Positions 16,340 to 25,048 of a stretch of 64,000 nucleotides of DNA are shown piece after piece. The notes under the pieces are model-generated. The model saw only the letters and a program-made list of their open reading frames with translations. It did not search any database and was not told where the DNA came from. The stretch comes from Chryseobacterium daecheongense (GTDB lineage: Bacteria; Bacteroidota; Bacteroidia; Flavobacteriales; Weeksellaceae), in the NCBI RefSeq assembly GCF_003729955.1, contig NZ_RJTX01000001.1, positions 496,001 through 560,000 on the forward strand, given 5' to 3'. Within the stretch, counting starts at the first letter, position 1. Every line of letters starts with the position of its first letter. Both the position numbers and the translations under genes were made by a program.

Positions 16340-16370
16340 AAGCCATGTAGAGGAAAACTCTATATGGCTT
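16340..16370 (+). terminator. Stem-loop after the DUF892 gene
   Basis: AAGCCATGTAGAG and CTCTATATGGCTT form 13 pairs (one G-U) around GAAAA. No T tract follows, so it may be a processing or stabilising hairpin rather than a full terminator. Confidence 0.5.
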
Positions 16371-16394
16371 ATCTAACCAAGAATACTCAAACCA

Positions 16395-16697
16395 ATGGAT
16401 AAACAGAAGATCTTAAAAACACTAAGGACTGAACACTTCATTAAAGTGCCCCACAAAGGAGATTGGTTTGAAGATGGAGCTGTGATCTATGCAAGAGAAA
16501 TAAGAGAAAATATTTTCCTCCTATTCGTTATTTTAAAAGATGTGAATATTGAAAATATTCAGGCATTGATTGCACATTTTGATGATTTCAACAGCATAGG
16601 GATAAAAGATCCCATACAAGTCATGTTTTATCTATCCATCAAAAAAAAAGAAGATCTCCATTATTTTGAAAAGTATTTGAAAGTCCCTAATAACTAA
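16395..16697 (+). CDS. Hypothetical protein, 100 residues
   Basis: Soluble protein with no signal peptide and no family I recognise. It starts MDKQKILKTLRTEHFIKVPHKG and has a beta-strand-rich middle (NIFLLFVILKDVNIENIQAL). Codon use looks like that of its neighbours and the frame is clean, so it is probably real. It lies between two stress genes, 14 bases from the next small gene. Confidence 0.6.
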   Translation: MDKQKILKTLRTEHFIKVPHKGDWFEDGAVIYAREIRENIFLLFVILKDVNIENIQALIAHFDDFNSIGIKDPIQVMFYLSIKKKEDLHYFEKYLKVPNN

Positions 16698-16711
16698 AAA
16701 CTTATTAAACT

Positions 16712-17098
16712 ATGATTTTTGAAACTGACGCTTTAAAGTATTCTGATCTGAATAATAAAAACAATGTAATCGAAAATGAATCACTTTTTCCCAGTGTGAT
16801 CAATTCTTACGGAGTAACGGCATTCCTGATAAAATCCCTGGAAAAAGTAAAGAACAATGCAAAATGTGAAATATTGAAAAAGGTGATAGATACCTATATC
16901 CAGGAGTACATTGTTCACATCAGCAAATACCACATTGAAAACTCGGAGAATATTGTTTATACTGATTCCGAGGTAAAAATGGATGACCCTTCTTTTACAA
17001 TTTACGCCAAAACAGCTTATTATAAAGTTTTAAAAGAAGAAGAATACCTCAATAAACTATTAAACACACTGGATATAGAAAGAAATTATACAGAATAG
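16712..17098 (+). CDS. Hypothetical protein, 128 residues
   Basis: Predicted mostly helical and soluble (SYGVTAFLIKSLEKVKNNAK..., IDTYIQEYIVHISKYHIENS). It has several His/Glu residues but no clear ExxH pair, so I do not call it ferritin-like. It follows the 100-residue unknown by 14 bases and probably shares its transcript. Catalase starts 73 bases downstream. The function is unknown. Confidence 0.6.
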   Translation: MIFETDALKYSDLNNKNNVIENESLFPSVINSYGVTAFLIKSLEKVKNNAKCEILKKVIDTYIQEYIVHISKYHIENSENIVYTDSEVKMDDPSFTIYAKTAYYKVLKEEEYLNKLLNTLDIERNYTE

Positions 17099-17136
17099 TC
17101 GAAAAAAAAGCAAAGCGGTTTTTTAGCAGCTTTTTG

Positions 17137-17160
17137 AATCTTTGAAACACCAACCACAAA
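17137..17160 (+). promoter_or_regulatory. Probable catalase promoter and ACCAC leader
   Basis: AATCTTTG (17137-17144) matches the -7 element TAnnTTTG at 7 of 8 positions. It is followed by a leader with AACACCAACCACAAAAT, very like the leaders of the genes at 9406 and 43649. The TTG at 17142 that opens the frame lies inside this element. Confidence 0.45.
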
Positions 17161-17171
17161 ATATTTACGAC

Positions 17172-19310
17172 ATGGAAAAAGAAAATCAAAACAAAAAATT
17201 AGAGCAGTTAGATTCATTAAGCACGTCCAATGAGAACGAAAAACTAACTACCAATCAAGGCTTAAAAATCAACAATAACCAAGATTCCCTGAAGGCAGGT
17301 GACAGAGGACCTACTTTATTGGAAGATTTTATTTTAAGGGAAAAGATCACCCATTTCGATCATGAAAGAATTCCTGAAAGAATCGTTCATGCCCGTGGCT
17401 CAGGCGCCCATGGAGTTTTTAAATTGACCAAGAGCCTTGAAAAATACACGAAAGCCAGGTTTTTAAGCGAATTAGGGAAAGAAACTCCTGTTTTTGTAAG
17501 ATTTTCCACTGTTGCAGGAAGCAGAGGGAGTACAGATTTGGCACGTGATGTAAGAGGCTTTGCCATTAAATTTTATACGGAAGAAGGAAATTATGATCTT
17601 GTGGCTAACAATATGCCTGTGTTTTTCATCCAGGATGCCATCAAATTTCCCGATTTGGTACACGCTGTAAAACCTGAACCGGACAATGAAATTCCACAAG
17701 CAGCTTCAGCACACGACACTTTCTGGGACTTTATTTCCCTAATGCCTGAAAGCATGCACATGATCATGTGGCTGATGAGCGACCGTGCCATTCCGAGAAG
17801 CTTCAGAATGATGGAAGGATTTGGAGTACACTCCTTTAAGTTTATTAATGAAGAAGGTGAGGCACATTTCGTAAAATTCCATCTTAAACCTAAATTAGGG
17901 GTACATTCTGTAGCCTGGGATGAAGCACAGAAGATTTCCGGGGTAGATCCGGATTTCCACAGACGAGATCTCTGGGAGGCCATTGAAAATGGAGCATTCC
18001 CTGAGTGGGATCTCGGAGTGCAGATCGTTCCAGAAGAAGATGAACATAAATTTGATTTCGATCTTCTGGATCCTACCAAAATCATTCCTGAGGAAGAAGT
18101 TCCGGTAGAACTGGTAGGAACCTTAACTTTAAATAAAAATCCTGATAACTTTTTTGCAGAAACAGAGCAGATTGCGTTTCATCCCGGCCATTTGGTTCCC
18201 GGTATAGATTTCAGCAATGATCCTTTATTGCAGGGAAGATTATTTTCATATACAGATACTCAGCTGTCAAGGCTGGGTTCACCCAATTTCCATGAAATTC
18301 CTATTAACAGATCCATCAGTACCGTTCACAACAATCAGCGGGACGGACACATGAGACAGCAGATCGTAAAAGGGAAAGTAAGCTATGAACCTAATTCGAT
18401 CGGTAATGGATGTCCATTCCAGGCGATGATGCAGGAAGGCGGGTTTGCCTCTCACCAGGAAAAAGTTTCCGGAAGCAAAGTGAGAGAACGTAGCAAAAGC
18501 TTCGTAGACCATTATTCTCAGGCAAAACTATTTTACAATAGCCAGTCGACACCGGAAAAAATGCACCTTCAGAATGCGCTTATTTTCGAGCTGTCTAAAG
18601 TCACTATTCCTGAAATAAGAGAAAGAATGGTTGGTCAGCTCGCTTTTATTGATATGTTCTTAGCATGGAGAGTAGCGGAAAAGCTAGGGTTGGAAGTCAA
18701 AAAACTGGACTGGCCAAATCAAAGCTTACCGGCCGATAGCAATATCATAGAACTGCAAAGCGAAGAAAGAGAGCCTCATACCAAAATTTCTGAAGCTTTA
18801 AGCATGCAGAATACCGTAAAGGATACCATCAAAAGTCGAAAAATAGGCTTCATCATGGGAAATGGAGCAGATGCGGAAGCTATCACTACGTTGAAAAACA
18901 AGCTTGAAGAAGCGGGAGCCGTAGTTGAAATTATTGCTCCAAGCTTAGCCCCGGTGAAAACTAATGACGGCACGGTGTTTATTCCAAAGCACTCCCTTAC
19001 CAGTACAGCAAGTGTATGTTTTGATGCCTTATATATCGCTTCAGGAGAAAGCTCCGTACAAGAGCTCCTCATTCCGGAAAACAAACATCTGGTCCTGCAT
19101 TTTATCAATGAAGCGTATAAACACTGTAAAGCCATCTATTTCGGTGCTGAAACAGATATGCTTTACAAAAGCAGCAATGTAAGTTTAAGAAAACATGAAG
19201 ACCCAGCCATTATTAATATAAGAGAGAATAATCCTGATGATCAATTTATAGATGCCATTTCCAAGCACAGGGTATGGGATCTTGAATTGGAACGAAATAC
19301 CCATGCTTAA
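17172..19310 (+). CDS. katE: Large-subunit (clade II, HPII-type) catalase
   Basis: Decomposes hydrogen peroxide to water and oxygen; cytoplasmic, heme-dependent. At 712 residues it is the large type: a catalase core with the distal histidine segment RIVHARGSGAHGVF, FVRFSTVAGSRGSTDLARD, and proximal heme ligand tyrosine in RLFSYTDTQLSRLG. A C-terminal flavodoxin-like (DJ-1/GATase) domain follows (from about residue 555, GFIMGNGADAEAITTLKN). The frame opens with a TTG at 17142, but the ATG at 17172 is chosen because the TTG lies in the likely -7 element. The ACCAC leader upstream and the neighbours place it in the stress island. Confidence 0.95.
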   Translation: MEKENQNKKLEQLDSLSTSNENEKLTTNQGLKINNNQDSLKAGDRGPTLLEDFILREKITHFDHERIPERIVHARGSGAHGVFKLTKSLEKYTKARFLSELGKETPVFVRFSTVAGSRGSTDLARDVRGFAIKFYTEEGNYDLVANNMPVFFIQDAIKFPDLVHAVKPEPDNEIPQAASAHDTFWDFISLMPESMHMIMWLMSDRAIPRSFRMMEGFGVHSFKFINEEGEAHFVKFHLKPKLGVHSVAWDEAQKISGVDPDFHRRDLWEAIENGAFPEWDLGVQIVPEEDEHKFDFDLLDPTKIIPEEEVPVELVGTLTLNKNPDNFFAETEQIAFHPGHLVPGIDFSNDPLLQGRLFSYTDTQLSRLGSPNFHEIPINRSISTVHNNQRDGHMRQQIVKGKVSYEPNSIGNGCPFQAMMQEGGFASHQEKVSGSKVRERSKSFVDHYSQAKLFYNSQSTPEKMHLQNALIFELSKVTIPEIRERMVGQLAFIDMFLAWRVAEKLGLEVKKLDWPNQSLPADSNIIELQSEEREPHTKISEALSMQNTVKDTIKSRKIGFIMGNGADAEAITTLKNKLEEAGAVVEIIAPSLAPVKTNDGTVFIPKHSLTSTASVCFDALYIASGESSVQELLIPENKHLVLHFINEAYKHCKAIYFGAETDMLYKSSNVSLRKHEDPAIINIRENNPDDQFIDAISKHRVWDLELERNTHA

Positions 19311-19359
19311 ATAATTGAACACCCTTCACACCACACAACCACTTAAAAATATTAAAATT

Positions 19360-19658
19360 ATGAAAGCAGCAGTTTTTCACGCTCCGGGCACCATCACCTG
19401 TGATACGGTAGATGATCCGGTGATTCAGGATGCTAACGACATCATCTTAAGAGTAACCTCCACAGCTATTTGCGGCAGCGATCTTCATATGTATTCCGGA
19501 GGAATTCCCCAGGCGAGACCTATGGTAATGGGGCATGAATTCATGGGAATTGTAGAAGAGAGAGAGGGAAAAACATCGATGATGTTGCAAAAGGCTATGA
19601 AATCTTCAATAAAAAAGAAGACGGATGTGTAAAAGTAGTGCTTGACCCGTGGAAATAG
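19360..19658 (+). pseudogene. Zinc-dependent alcohol dehydrogenase, internally deleted and frameshifted
   Basis: The N-terminus is intact (MKAAVFHAPGTITCDTV, then the zinc site region AICGSDLHMYSGGIPQARP and GHEFMGIVEE). After about 67 codons the reading switches near 19560-19575. The true C-terminus of the family then appears in another frame: DDVAKGYEIFNKKEDG, then CVKVVLDPWK and a stop at 19658. The middle, normally some 280 residues with the Rossmann domain, is missing. No functional enzyme can be made. The leader (ACACCACACAACCAC) still resembles those of the neighbouring stress genes. The GA-rich run at the junction (GTAGAAGAGAGAGAGGG) marks the deletion point. Confidence 0.85.
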
Positions 19659-19704
19659 TCAGCATTATAAAAATAATTTAAACTTATCACTTAATATAAA
19701 TGCC

Positions 19705-20205
19705 ATGGAATTTCAAAAAAATCTTTTAGAATATATAAGCGAGTCATTAATGACTACAGATGAAACCATATCTATTGCAGAAAGTGTTACCTCAGGCTTA
19801 TTACAGCTTGCTTTTTCACAAATGCCCAATGCTTCTCTTTTTTACAAAGGAGGGATCACAGCATACACATTACCCGAAAAAGTGAGACTTTTAAATGTCG
19901 ACAGATCAGAAGCTGAAGAATGCGATTGTGTTTCAGAAAATATTGCTGAAACTATGGCATTAAATGTTGCAGAACTGTTTAAAACAGACTGGTCTATTGC
20001 CACCACAGGATATTGTACGCCTATACGAAACTCTTCATATAAAATTTTTGCTTACTTCTCCTTTGCTTACAAAGGAGAGATCATTCTCACGAAAAAACTT
20101 GAACTGCACCCCAAAACTCAAGCCCTGAATGCTCAGTTATATTATACAGAATTCATTTTGGGGTGCTTTAAAAGTGAAATGAACAGGCTATTAATATTAA
20201 AATAG
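19705..20205 (+). CDS. CinA C-terminal domain protein (nicotinamide-nucleotide amidase-like)
   Basis: The 166-residue stand-alone CinA/PncC-type domain has SIAESVTSGLLQLAFSQ (usual family form AESCTGG; the Cys and one Gly are replaced by Val and Ser), SLFYKGGITAYTLPEKVRLLNV and ATTGYCTPIRNSSYKIF. Intact members hydrolyse nicotinamide mononucleotide to nicotinate mononucleotide in NAD recycling. The changes near the active serine make activity uncertain. The ATG at 19705 is used rather than the upstream 19642, which lies in the remains of the dehydrogenase pseudogene. Stand-alone CinA proteins recur in stress islands with SDRs and catalase. Confidence 0.78.
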   Translation: MEFQKNLLEYISESLMTTDETISIAESVTSGLLQLAFSQMPNASLFYKGGITAYTLPEKVRLLNVDRSEAEECDCVSENIAETMALNVAELFKTDWSIATTGYCTPIRNSSYKIFAYFSFAYKGEIILTKKLELHPKTQALNAQLYYTEFILGCFKSEMNRLLILK

Positions 20206-20210
20206 AAACT

Positions 20211-21008
20211 ATGCAACGTAAAAATCAATATGCCCTGATTACAGGAGCCACCAGCGGAATTGGATATGAACTGGCGAAATTATTTGCCAAAGACGGATAC
20301 GATCTTGTAATTGTAGCCCGAAATCACGAGGATCTTAATAAAAGAGCCGAAGAATTCAAAAAATACGGCGTAAATGTTATTTGTATTTCAAAAAACCTAT
20401 TCCTGCAAGATGAAGCGTATTCATTGTATTCAGAACTTAAACTGAACGGAATAAGTCCCGAAATCATTGTCAATGATGCAGGACAGGGGGTATATGGTAA
20501 ATTTCAGGATACGGACATTCACAGAGAAGTGGATATCATCAATCTCAACATTATTTCAGTCATCATATTAACCAAATTGTTTATTAAGGACCGACTTCCA
20601 AAAGGATCCGGAAAAATCCTGAATCTGGCCTCCATTGCCAGCAAAGCTCCGGGTCCTTGGCATTCGGTGTATCATGGTACAAAAGCGTTTGTATTATCCT
20701 GGTCGGAAGCAATTCGGGAAGAATTAAAAGACACGGGAATTACCGTAACGGCACTGTTACCCGGACCAACAGATACCGATTTCTTTAATAAAGCCGATAT
20801 GAACGATAGTAAAATCCTCGAGGATAAAGATAATCTGGCCTCTCCGGAAGAAGTGGCGATGGATGGATTTAATGCCCTCATGAATGGTGATGATAAGGTA
20901 ATTTCAGGAATGAAAAATAAGCTGAATGCTGCAATGATCAATATTACGACTGACAGTATGGCAGCACACAGAATGGGAGAAATGCAAAAACCGGTAACTG
21001 AAAAATAA
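20211..21008 (+). CDS. Short-chain dehydrogenase/reductase (SDR)
   Basis: A classical 265-residue SDR: nucleotide-binding GATSGIGYELAKLFAKDG, the NDAGQG segment (usually NNAG), catalytic SIASKAPGPWHSVYHGTKAF with Tyr and Lys, and LLPGPTDTDFF. NAD(P)-dependent oxidoreductase of unknown substrate, cytoplasmic. It starts five bases after the CinA gene and ends six before the next SDR, so it is part of one operon. The type resembles DltE/YqjQ-like general stress SDRs. Confidence 0.88.
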   Translation: MQRKNQYALITGATSGIGYELAKLFAKDGYDLVIVARNHEDLNKRAEEFKKYGVNVICISKNLFLQDEAYSLYSELKLNGISPEIIVNDAGQGVYGKFQDTDIHREVDIINLNIISVIILTKLFIKDRLPKGSGKILNLASIASKAPGPWHSVYHGTKAFVLSWSEAIREELKDTGITVTALLPGPTDTDFFNKADMNDSKILEDKDNLASPEEVAMDGFNALMNGDDKVISGMKNKLNAAMINITTDSMAAHRMGEMQKPVTEK

Positions 21009-21014
21009 TAAAGT

Positions 21015-21767
21015 ATGGGGAACTTAAAATTATTGGACAAATCAGTCCTTATTACAGGGGCGGATAGTGGAATTGGCAAAGCAACCGCTTTACTATTCGC
21101 TAAGGAAGGAGCAGATATCGCCATTATTTATCATGACGACGACGGAAGTGCTGAACAAACCAAAAACGAGATTACTGCACTAGGAAGAAAATGCATCCTT
21201 TTTCCGGGAGATATCAACGACTATGAATTTTGCGAACAGACCGTTGAGAAAGTAATTTCCGAATTAGGGAAAATTGATATCCTGATCAACAATGCAGGGG
21301 TACAATTCCCTTCGGATAATATTGAAGATCTTGAAGAGGAAAATATCAGAAAAACCTTCGATTCTAATATTGTAGGGATGATTTTGCTGACAAAAGTTGT
21401 ATTTCCCTACTTAAAAGAAGGCGGAAGCATTGTGAACACCACTTCTGCCGTAGCCTATCAGGGGCATCCTGAGTTACTGGATTATTCTGCAACCAAAGGG
21501 GCTATTGTTTCTTTCACCCGCTCTCTTGCACTGCAGGCGAAGCAGAAAGGAATCCGGGTAAATGCGGTTGCTCCCGGACCGGTAGCCACACCACTAACAA
21601 AAGAAACATTCGGAGAGGAAGAAGAAGACGAAAGCAAACCGCCTTTACAGCGAAATGCTTCTACGGAAGAAATTGCTCCCAGCTTTTTATTCCTCGTCTC
21701 AGATGATGCTGCCCAAATCACGGGGCAGGTAATTCATCCTAACGGAGGTTTAATTGTTAACGGTTAA
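21015..21767 (+). CDS. SDR family oxidoreductase (YhdG/glucose dehydrogenase-like stress SDR)
   Basis: The 250-residue SDR has TGADSGIGKATALLFAKEG, LINNAGVQFPS, STTSAVAYQ-type Ser with YSATKGAIVSFTRSLA as Tyr/Lys pair, and the C-terminal ITGQVIHPNGG. The insertion EEEEDESKPPLQR before NASTEEIAP is characteristic of the general stress SDR subgroup found beside catalase and KGG genes. The substrate is unknown. Six bases separate it from the alpha-amylase gene. Confidence 0.88.
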   Translation: MGNLKLLDKSVLITGADSGIGKATALLFAKEGADIAIIYHDDDGSAEQTKNEITALGRKCILFPGDINDYEFCEQTVEKVISELGKIDILINNAGVQFPSDNIEDLEEENIRKTFDSNIVGMILLTKVVFPYLKEGGSIVNTTSAVAYQGHPELLDYSATKGAIVSFTRSLALQAKQKGIRVNAVAPGPVATPLTKETFGEEEEDESKPPLQRNASTEEIAPSFLFLVSDDAAQITGQVIHPNGGLIVNG

Positions 21768-21772
21768 AAATT

Positions 21773-23245
21773 ATGAACGGAATCATCATTCAATTCTTCC
21801 ATTGGTATCATCCGGGTAATCTTTGGAACGAATTTATAGAAAAATCGGACTATCTGAAAAGCCTTGGCTTTACGGCGGTATGGCTGCCTCCGGCATACAA
21901 ATGTGATTTGGGGAAGGAAGGAAGAGGCTATGATGTATATGATCTGTATGATTTAGGAGAATTTGATCAAAAAGGTGGAATTCCCACAAGATATGGAACC
22001 AAAGAAGAATACCTGAATGCCATCAAAAAAGCTCAGGAATCCGGAATGTCCGTCTATGCGGATATTGTTTTGAATCATAGAATGGGTGGGGATGAAGCGG
22101 AAGAAATTACGATACATCGTGTGAATGAAGAAGACCGTAATCAAGTCTTAGGAGACCCATTCACTGCAAACGCTTTCACCAAATTCACTTTTCCCGGCAG
22201 AAATGGAACATACTCTCAGTTTATATGGGATTATCAATGCTTCAGCGGTATAGATGCCATTCAAAAAGACGGGGAAGAAATAAAAGGCGTTTTCAAGATT
22301 CACAATGAGTATGGAACAGAATGGAATGATGCAGTAAGTCATCAGTTTGGCAATTATGATTACCTCATGGGTGCCGACGTGGAATACCGTAATCCGTATG
22401 TTGTTGAAGAATTGAAAAACTGGATCAAATGGTATCTCGATACTACCAAAGTGAACGGAATACGGCTGGATGCATTAAAACATATTCCCTCGGATTTTTT
22501 AAAAGACTGGGTTTCCTACATTAAAACAGAAATTGCTCCGAACTGTTTTATCTTAGGTGAATTCTGGAAAGATGAAGCGGATAAAATATCCGATTTTTTT
22601 GACAGGATGGATAATCTTTTATCGTGTTTTGATGCTCCGCTTCATTATAATTTTTTTACAGCTTCCAAAGAAGGTAAAGATTATGATCTCACAAAGATCC
22701 TGGAAAATACATTTTTAAAGGAAAACCCTTTATTCTCCGTTTCCTTTGTTGAAAATCATGACACCCAGAAATTCCAGGCACTGGAATCCAGCGTTGCGGA
22801 CTGGTTCAAACCTATGGCTTATGCCATTATACTGCTTTCAAAAGAAGCTTACCCATGTGTTTTCTATCCGGATCTTTTTGGAGCAGAATACACAGAAATG
22901 AAAGATGACCAGGAAGTCAATGTGATCATCCCTAAGCTGGAAGTTTTGTCGGCTTTATTGCAGGTAAGACAGCAGTTTGCGTACGGTGAGCAGATAGACT
23001 ATTTCGATCATCCTAATTGTATTGCCTGGGTAAGAACCGGAGACAGCGAACATCCGGGCTGTGTAGTCGTCATTTCAAACAGTGATGAAGGGTATAAAGA
23101 AATAGAGTTGGGAGCGGAACACGCTCATGCCCAATACACCGATTTCTTACAGCAGAGAAATGATACCGTAACATTGGATGAAAACGGAAAAGGTACTTTC
23201 CGGGTCAATGTAAAATCCGTAAGCGTATGGATAAAAAATCAATAA
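21773..23245 (+). CDS. Cytoplasmic alpha-amylase (GH13 subfamily 5 type)
   Basis: Hydrolyses internal alpha-1,4 links of glycogen or malto-oligosaccharides. The 490-residue protein has no signal peptide and so acts inside the cell. GH13 regions are all visible: YADIVLNHRMGGD (region I), GIRLDALKHI with the nucleophile Asp (about residue 231), LGEFW with the acid/base Glu (about 262), FVENHDTQ with the third Asp (about 330). The C-terminal beta domain ends ...VNVKSVSVWI. Joined to the stress operon (six bases after the SDR), it may supply trehalose or glycogen-derived protectants; this is inference. Confidence 0.92.
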   Translation: MNGIIIQFFHWYHPGNLWNEFIEKSDYLKSLGFTAVWLPPAYKCDLGKEGRGYDVYDLYDLGEFDQKGGIPTRYGTKEEYLNAIKKAQESGMSVYADIVLNHRMGGDEAEEITIHRVNEEDRNQVLGDPFTANAFTKFTFPGRNGTYSQFIWDYQCFSGIDAIQKDGEEIKGVFKIHNEYGTEWNDAVSHQFGNYDYLMGADVEYRNPYVVEELKNWIKWYLDTTKVNGIRLDALKHIPSDFLKDWVSYIKTEIAPNCFILGEFWKDEADKISDFFDRMDNLLSCFDAPLHYNFFTASKEGKDYDLTKILENTFLKENPLFSVSFVENHDTQKFQALESSVADWFKPMAYAIILLSKEAYPCVFYPDLFGAEYTEMKDDQEVNVIIPKLEVLSALLQVRQQFAYGEQIDYFDHPNCIAWVRTGDSEHPGCVVVISNSDEGYKEIELGAEHAHAQYTDFLQQRNDTVTLDENGKGTFRVNVKSVSVWIKNQ

Positions 23246-23282
23246 ATTATTTATTATAAATATTAAATACCATTAAAGAATT

Positions 23283-23450
23283 ATGAAAACAACCGCTATT
23301 ATCATGTTAGGATTTTTATGTCTTTCATTGCCCTCTGCTTGTAAATGCGAGCCGGATGATGAGGAAACCCCAAATCCAAAAGAAAGTTCATCCTGGAACA
23401 ATGAAGATTCCGGAAAAACAGACAATGATACAGTAATCATTAGACACTAA
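23283..23450 (+). CDS. Very small lipoprotein
   Basis: A 55-residue product starting MKTTAIIMLGFLCLSLPSAC with the lipidated cysteine at position 20, followed by KCEPDDEETP and a hydrophilic, probably disordered tail. It lies 37 bases after the amylase gene. The signal peptide is convincing and the frame clean. It resembles the lipoprotein at 9406 only in general design. The function is unknown. Confidence 0.65.
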   Translation: MKTTAIIMLGFLCLSLPSACKCEPDDEETPNPKESSSWNNEDSGKTDNDTVIIRH

Positions 23451-23505
23451 GCCGGAAAATAATGGTCTTCGGCTGTAAACTACACTTTGAATTTAAAAAG
23501 GAAAG

Positions 23506-25032
23506 ATGATGTACAGAGATGGCACCAGAAAAAGCATTTGGCAGGAGGAAATCAAAAGATTTTCCTCGGATACGGATCTCAATCAACCCTTTGATGTTGC
23601 AATCGTGGGGGGAGGAATTACAGGCGCATCTACTGCCTTACAACTACAACGGTCCGGAAAAAAATGTATTCTTGTTGAAGCCGCCAACATTGGTTTTGGA
23701 ACCACAGGAGGTACTACAGCCCACTTGGATGATTTTTTTGATACTACGTATGCACAGGCGATCAGTGATTTCGGACTGGATCAGGCAAAATTGCTTGCAG
23801 AAGCCGGAAAAGATGCTATGCGTATTATCGAATCCAACATCTCAGGATTCAATATCCAGTGTGATTTTGAAAAGAAAGTGGCCTATCTCTTTGCCCTGGA
23901 TGAAAAACAGGCCAAACAATTGGATGATATGGTGGAAGCAAGCTCAAAAGTGGGACATATCATGGAATATACCGATCAGATCCCATTTCCCATTCCTTTT
24001 GAAAAAGCCGTAATCATCCCGGATCAGGGACAGTTTCATCCTATAAAATACATTAAAGCCTTATGTGAAGCTTTTATGAGTGCAGGCGGAAACATCGTTG
24101 AAGATTGCCTTTGCGAAAGCCATGAGGAAGATAATGACCAAGTAATAATCAGTACCTCAAAAGGAAAAATCAATGTTCAGCAAGTTGTATATGCTACTCA
24201 CATTCCTCCCGGTGTCAATAAGCTTCATTTCACCAATGCTCCTTACCGAAGCTATGTCATTGCGTTCGGTTTAAAGGATAATGACTACACCCAGCAATTA
24301 GGATATGATCTTTCCGATCCTTATCATTATTACCGGATCCATGAGATTAATGGTGAAAAATTGCTGATCGCAGGAGGGGAAGACCATAAAACAGGCCATA
24401 CGGAAGATACAGGAGAATGCTTCACCCGGCTTGAAAATTATGTCCGTCAGTATTTTGACCTTGATATTCCTTATTACAGCTGGTCCAGTCAATATTACGA
24501 GCCTGTGGATGGGCTTCCCTATATCGGGAAAATGCCCGGAAGCAATGGGCGGACCTATATAGCAACCGGTTTCAGGGGAAATGGGATGATGTTCGGGAGC
24601 TTATCTTCACAAATCCTTACAGACCTGATTGTAAATGGCAGCAGCAAATACGAAAAACTGTTTGATCCCGGAAGAATAAAAGTAGGAGCCGGGTTTACCA
24701 ATTTTGTCAAAGAAAATGCCGAAGTCGTCTTTGATTTCGTAAAAGATAAACTAACAAGAGAATATATACGCTCATTAGAAGAGATTAAAGAAGGAGAAGC
24801 TAAAATTATCTGGTATGATGGAGATTCCTATGCTTTATATAAAGAATCCGGAGGAAAGCTTCATGCCCTGAAAAGCACCTGTCCGCATGCGTATTGCGAA
24901 GTCCGATGGAACAGCGCGGAACTCACCTGGGATTGCCCTTGTCACGGATCTCGTTTCAGTGTTAATGGCAGAATACTTACAGGTCCAACCGTAGAAAATT
25001 TACGCAGAATTGATCTAGAAGCAGATAATTAG
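23506..25032 (+). CDS. FAD-dependent oxidoreductase with C-terminal Rieske domain
   Basis: The 508-residue protein has an N-terminal DAO-type FAD domain (VAIVGGGITGASTALQLQ, about residues 28-45; GFRGNGMMFGSLSSQI near 360). A C-terminal Rieske [2Fe-2S] domain follows, with CPHAYCEV and CPCHGSRFS giving the two Cys-His pairs (about residues 460-485). This fusion (YhfW-like) is found in many soil bacteria, often in general stress loci. No signal peptide. The substrate is unknown. It starts 55 bases after the small lipoprotein gene. ATGs at 23506 and 23509 are equivalent. Confidence 0.9.
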   Translation: MMYRDGTRKSIWQEEIKRFSSDTDLNQPFDVAIVGGGITGASTALQLQRSGKKCILVEAANIGFGTTGGTTAHLDDFFDTTYAQAISDFGLDQAKLLAEAGKDAMRIIESNISGFNIQCDFEKKVAYLFALDEKQAKQLDDMVEASSKVGHIMEYTDQIPFPIPFEKAVIIPDQGQFHPIKYIKALCEAFMSAGGNIVEDCLCESHEEDNDQVIISTSKGKINVQQVVYATHIPPGVNKLHFTNAPYRSYVIAFGLKDNDYTQQLGYDLSDPYHYYRIHEINGEKLLIAGGEDHKTGHTEDTGECFTRLENYVRQYFDLDIPYYSWSSQYYEPVDGLPYIGKMPGSNGRTYIATGFRGNGMMFGSLSSQILTDLIVNGSSKYEKLFDPGRIKVGAGFTNFVKENAEVVFDFVKDKLTREYIRSLEEIKEGEAKIIWYDGDSYALYKESGGKLHALKSTCPHAYCEVRWNSAELTWDCPCHGSRFSVNGRILTGPTVENLRRIDLEADN

Positions 25033-25048
25033 TTTTAAAAAAAGTAAT

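Noticed and set aside
19642-20205. Longer start of the CinA-like gene at 19642
   Set aside because: The extra 21 residues read through the end of the dehydrogenase pseudogene. The ATG at 19705 gives the normal N-terminus.
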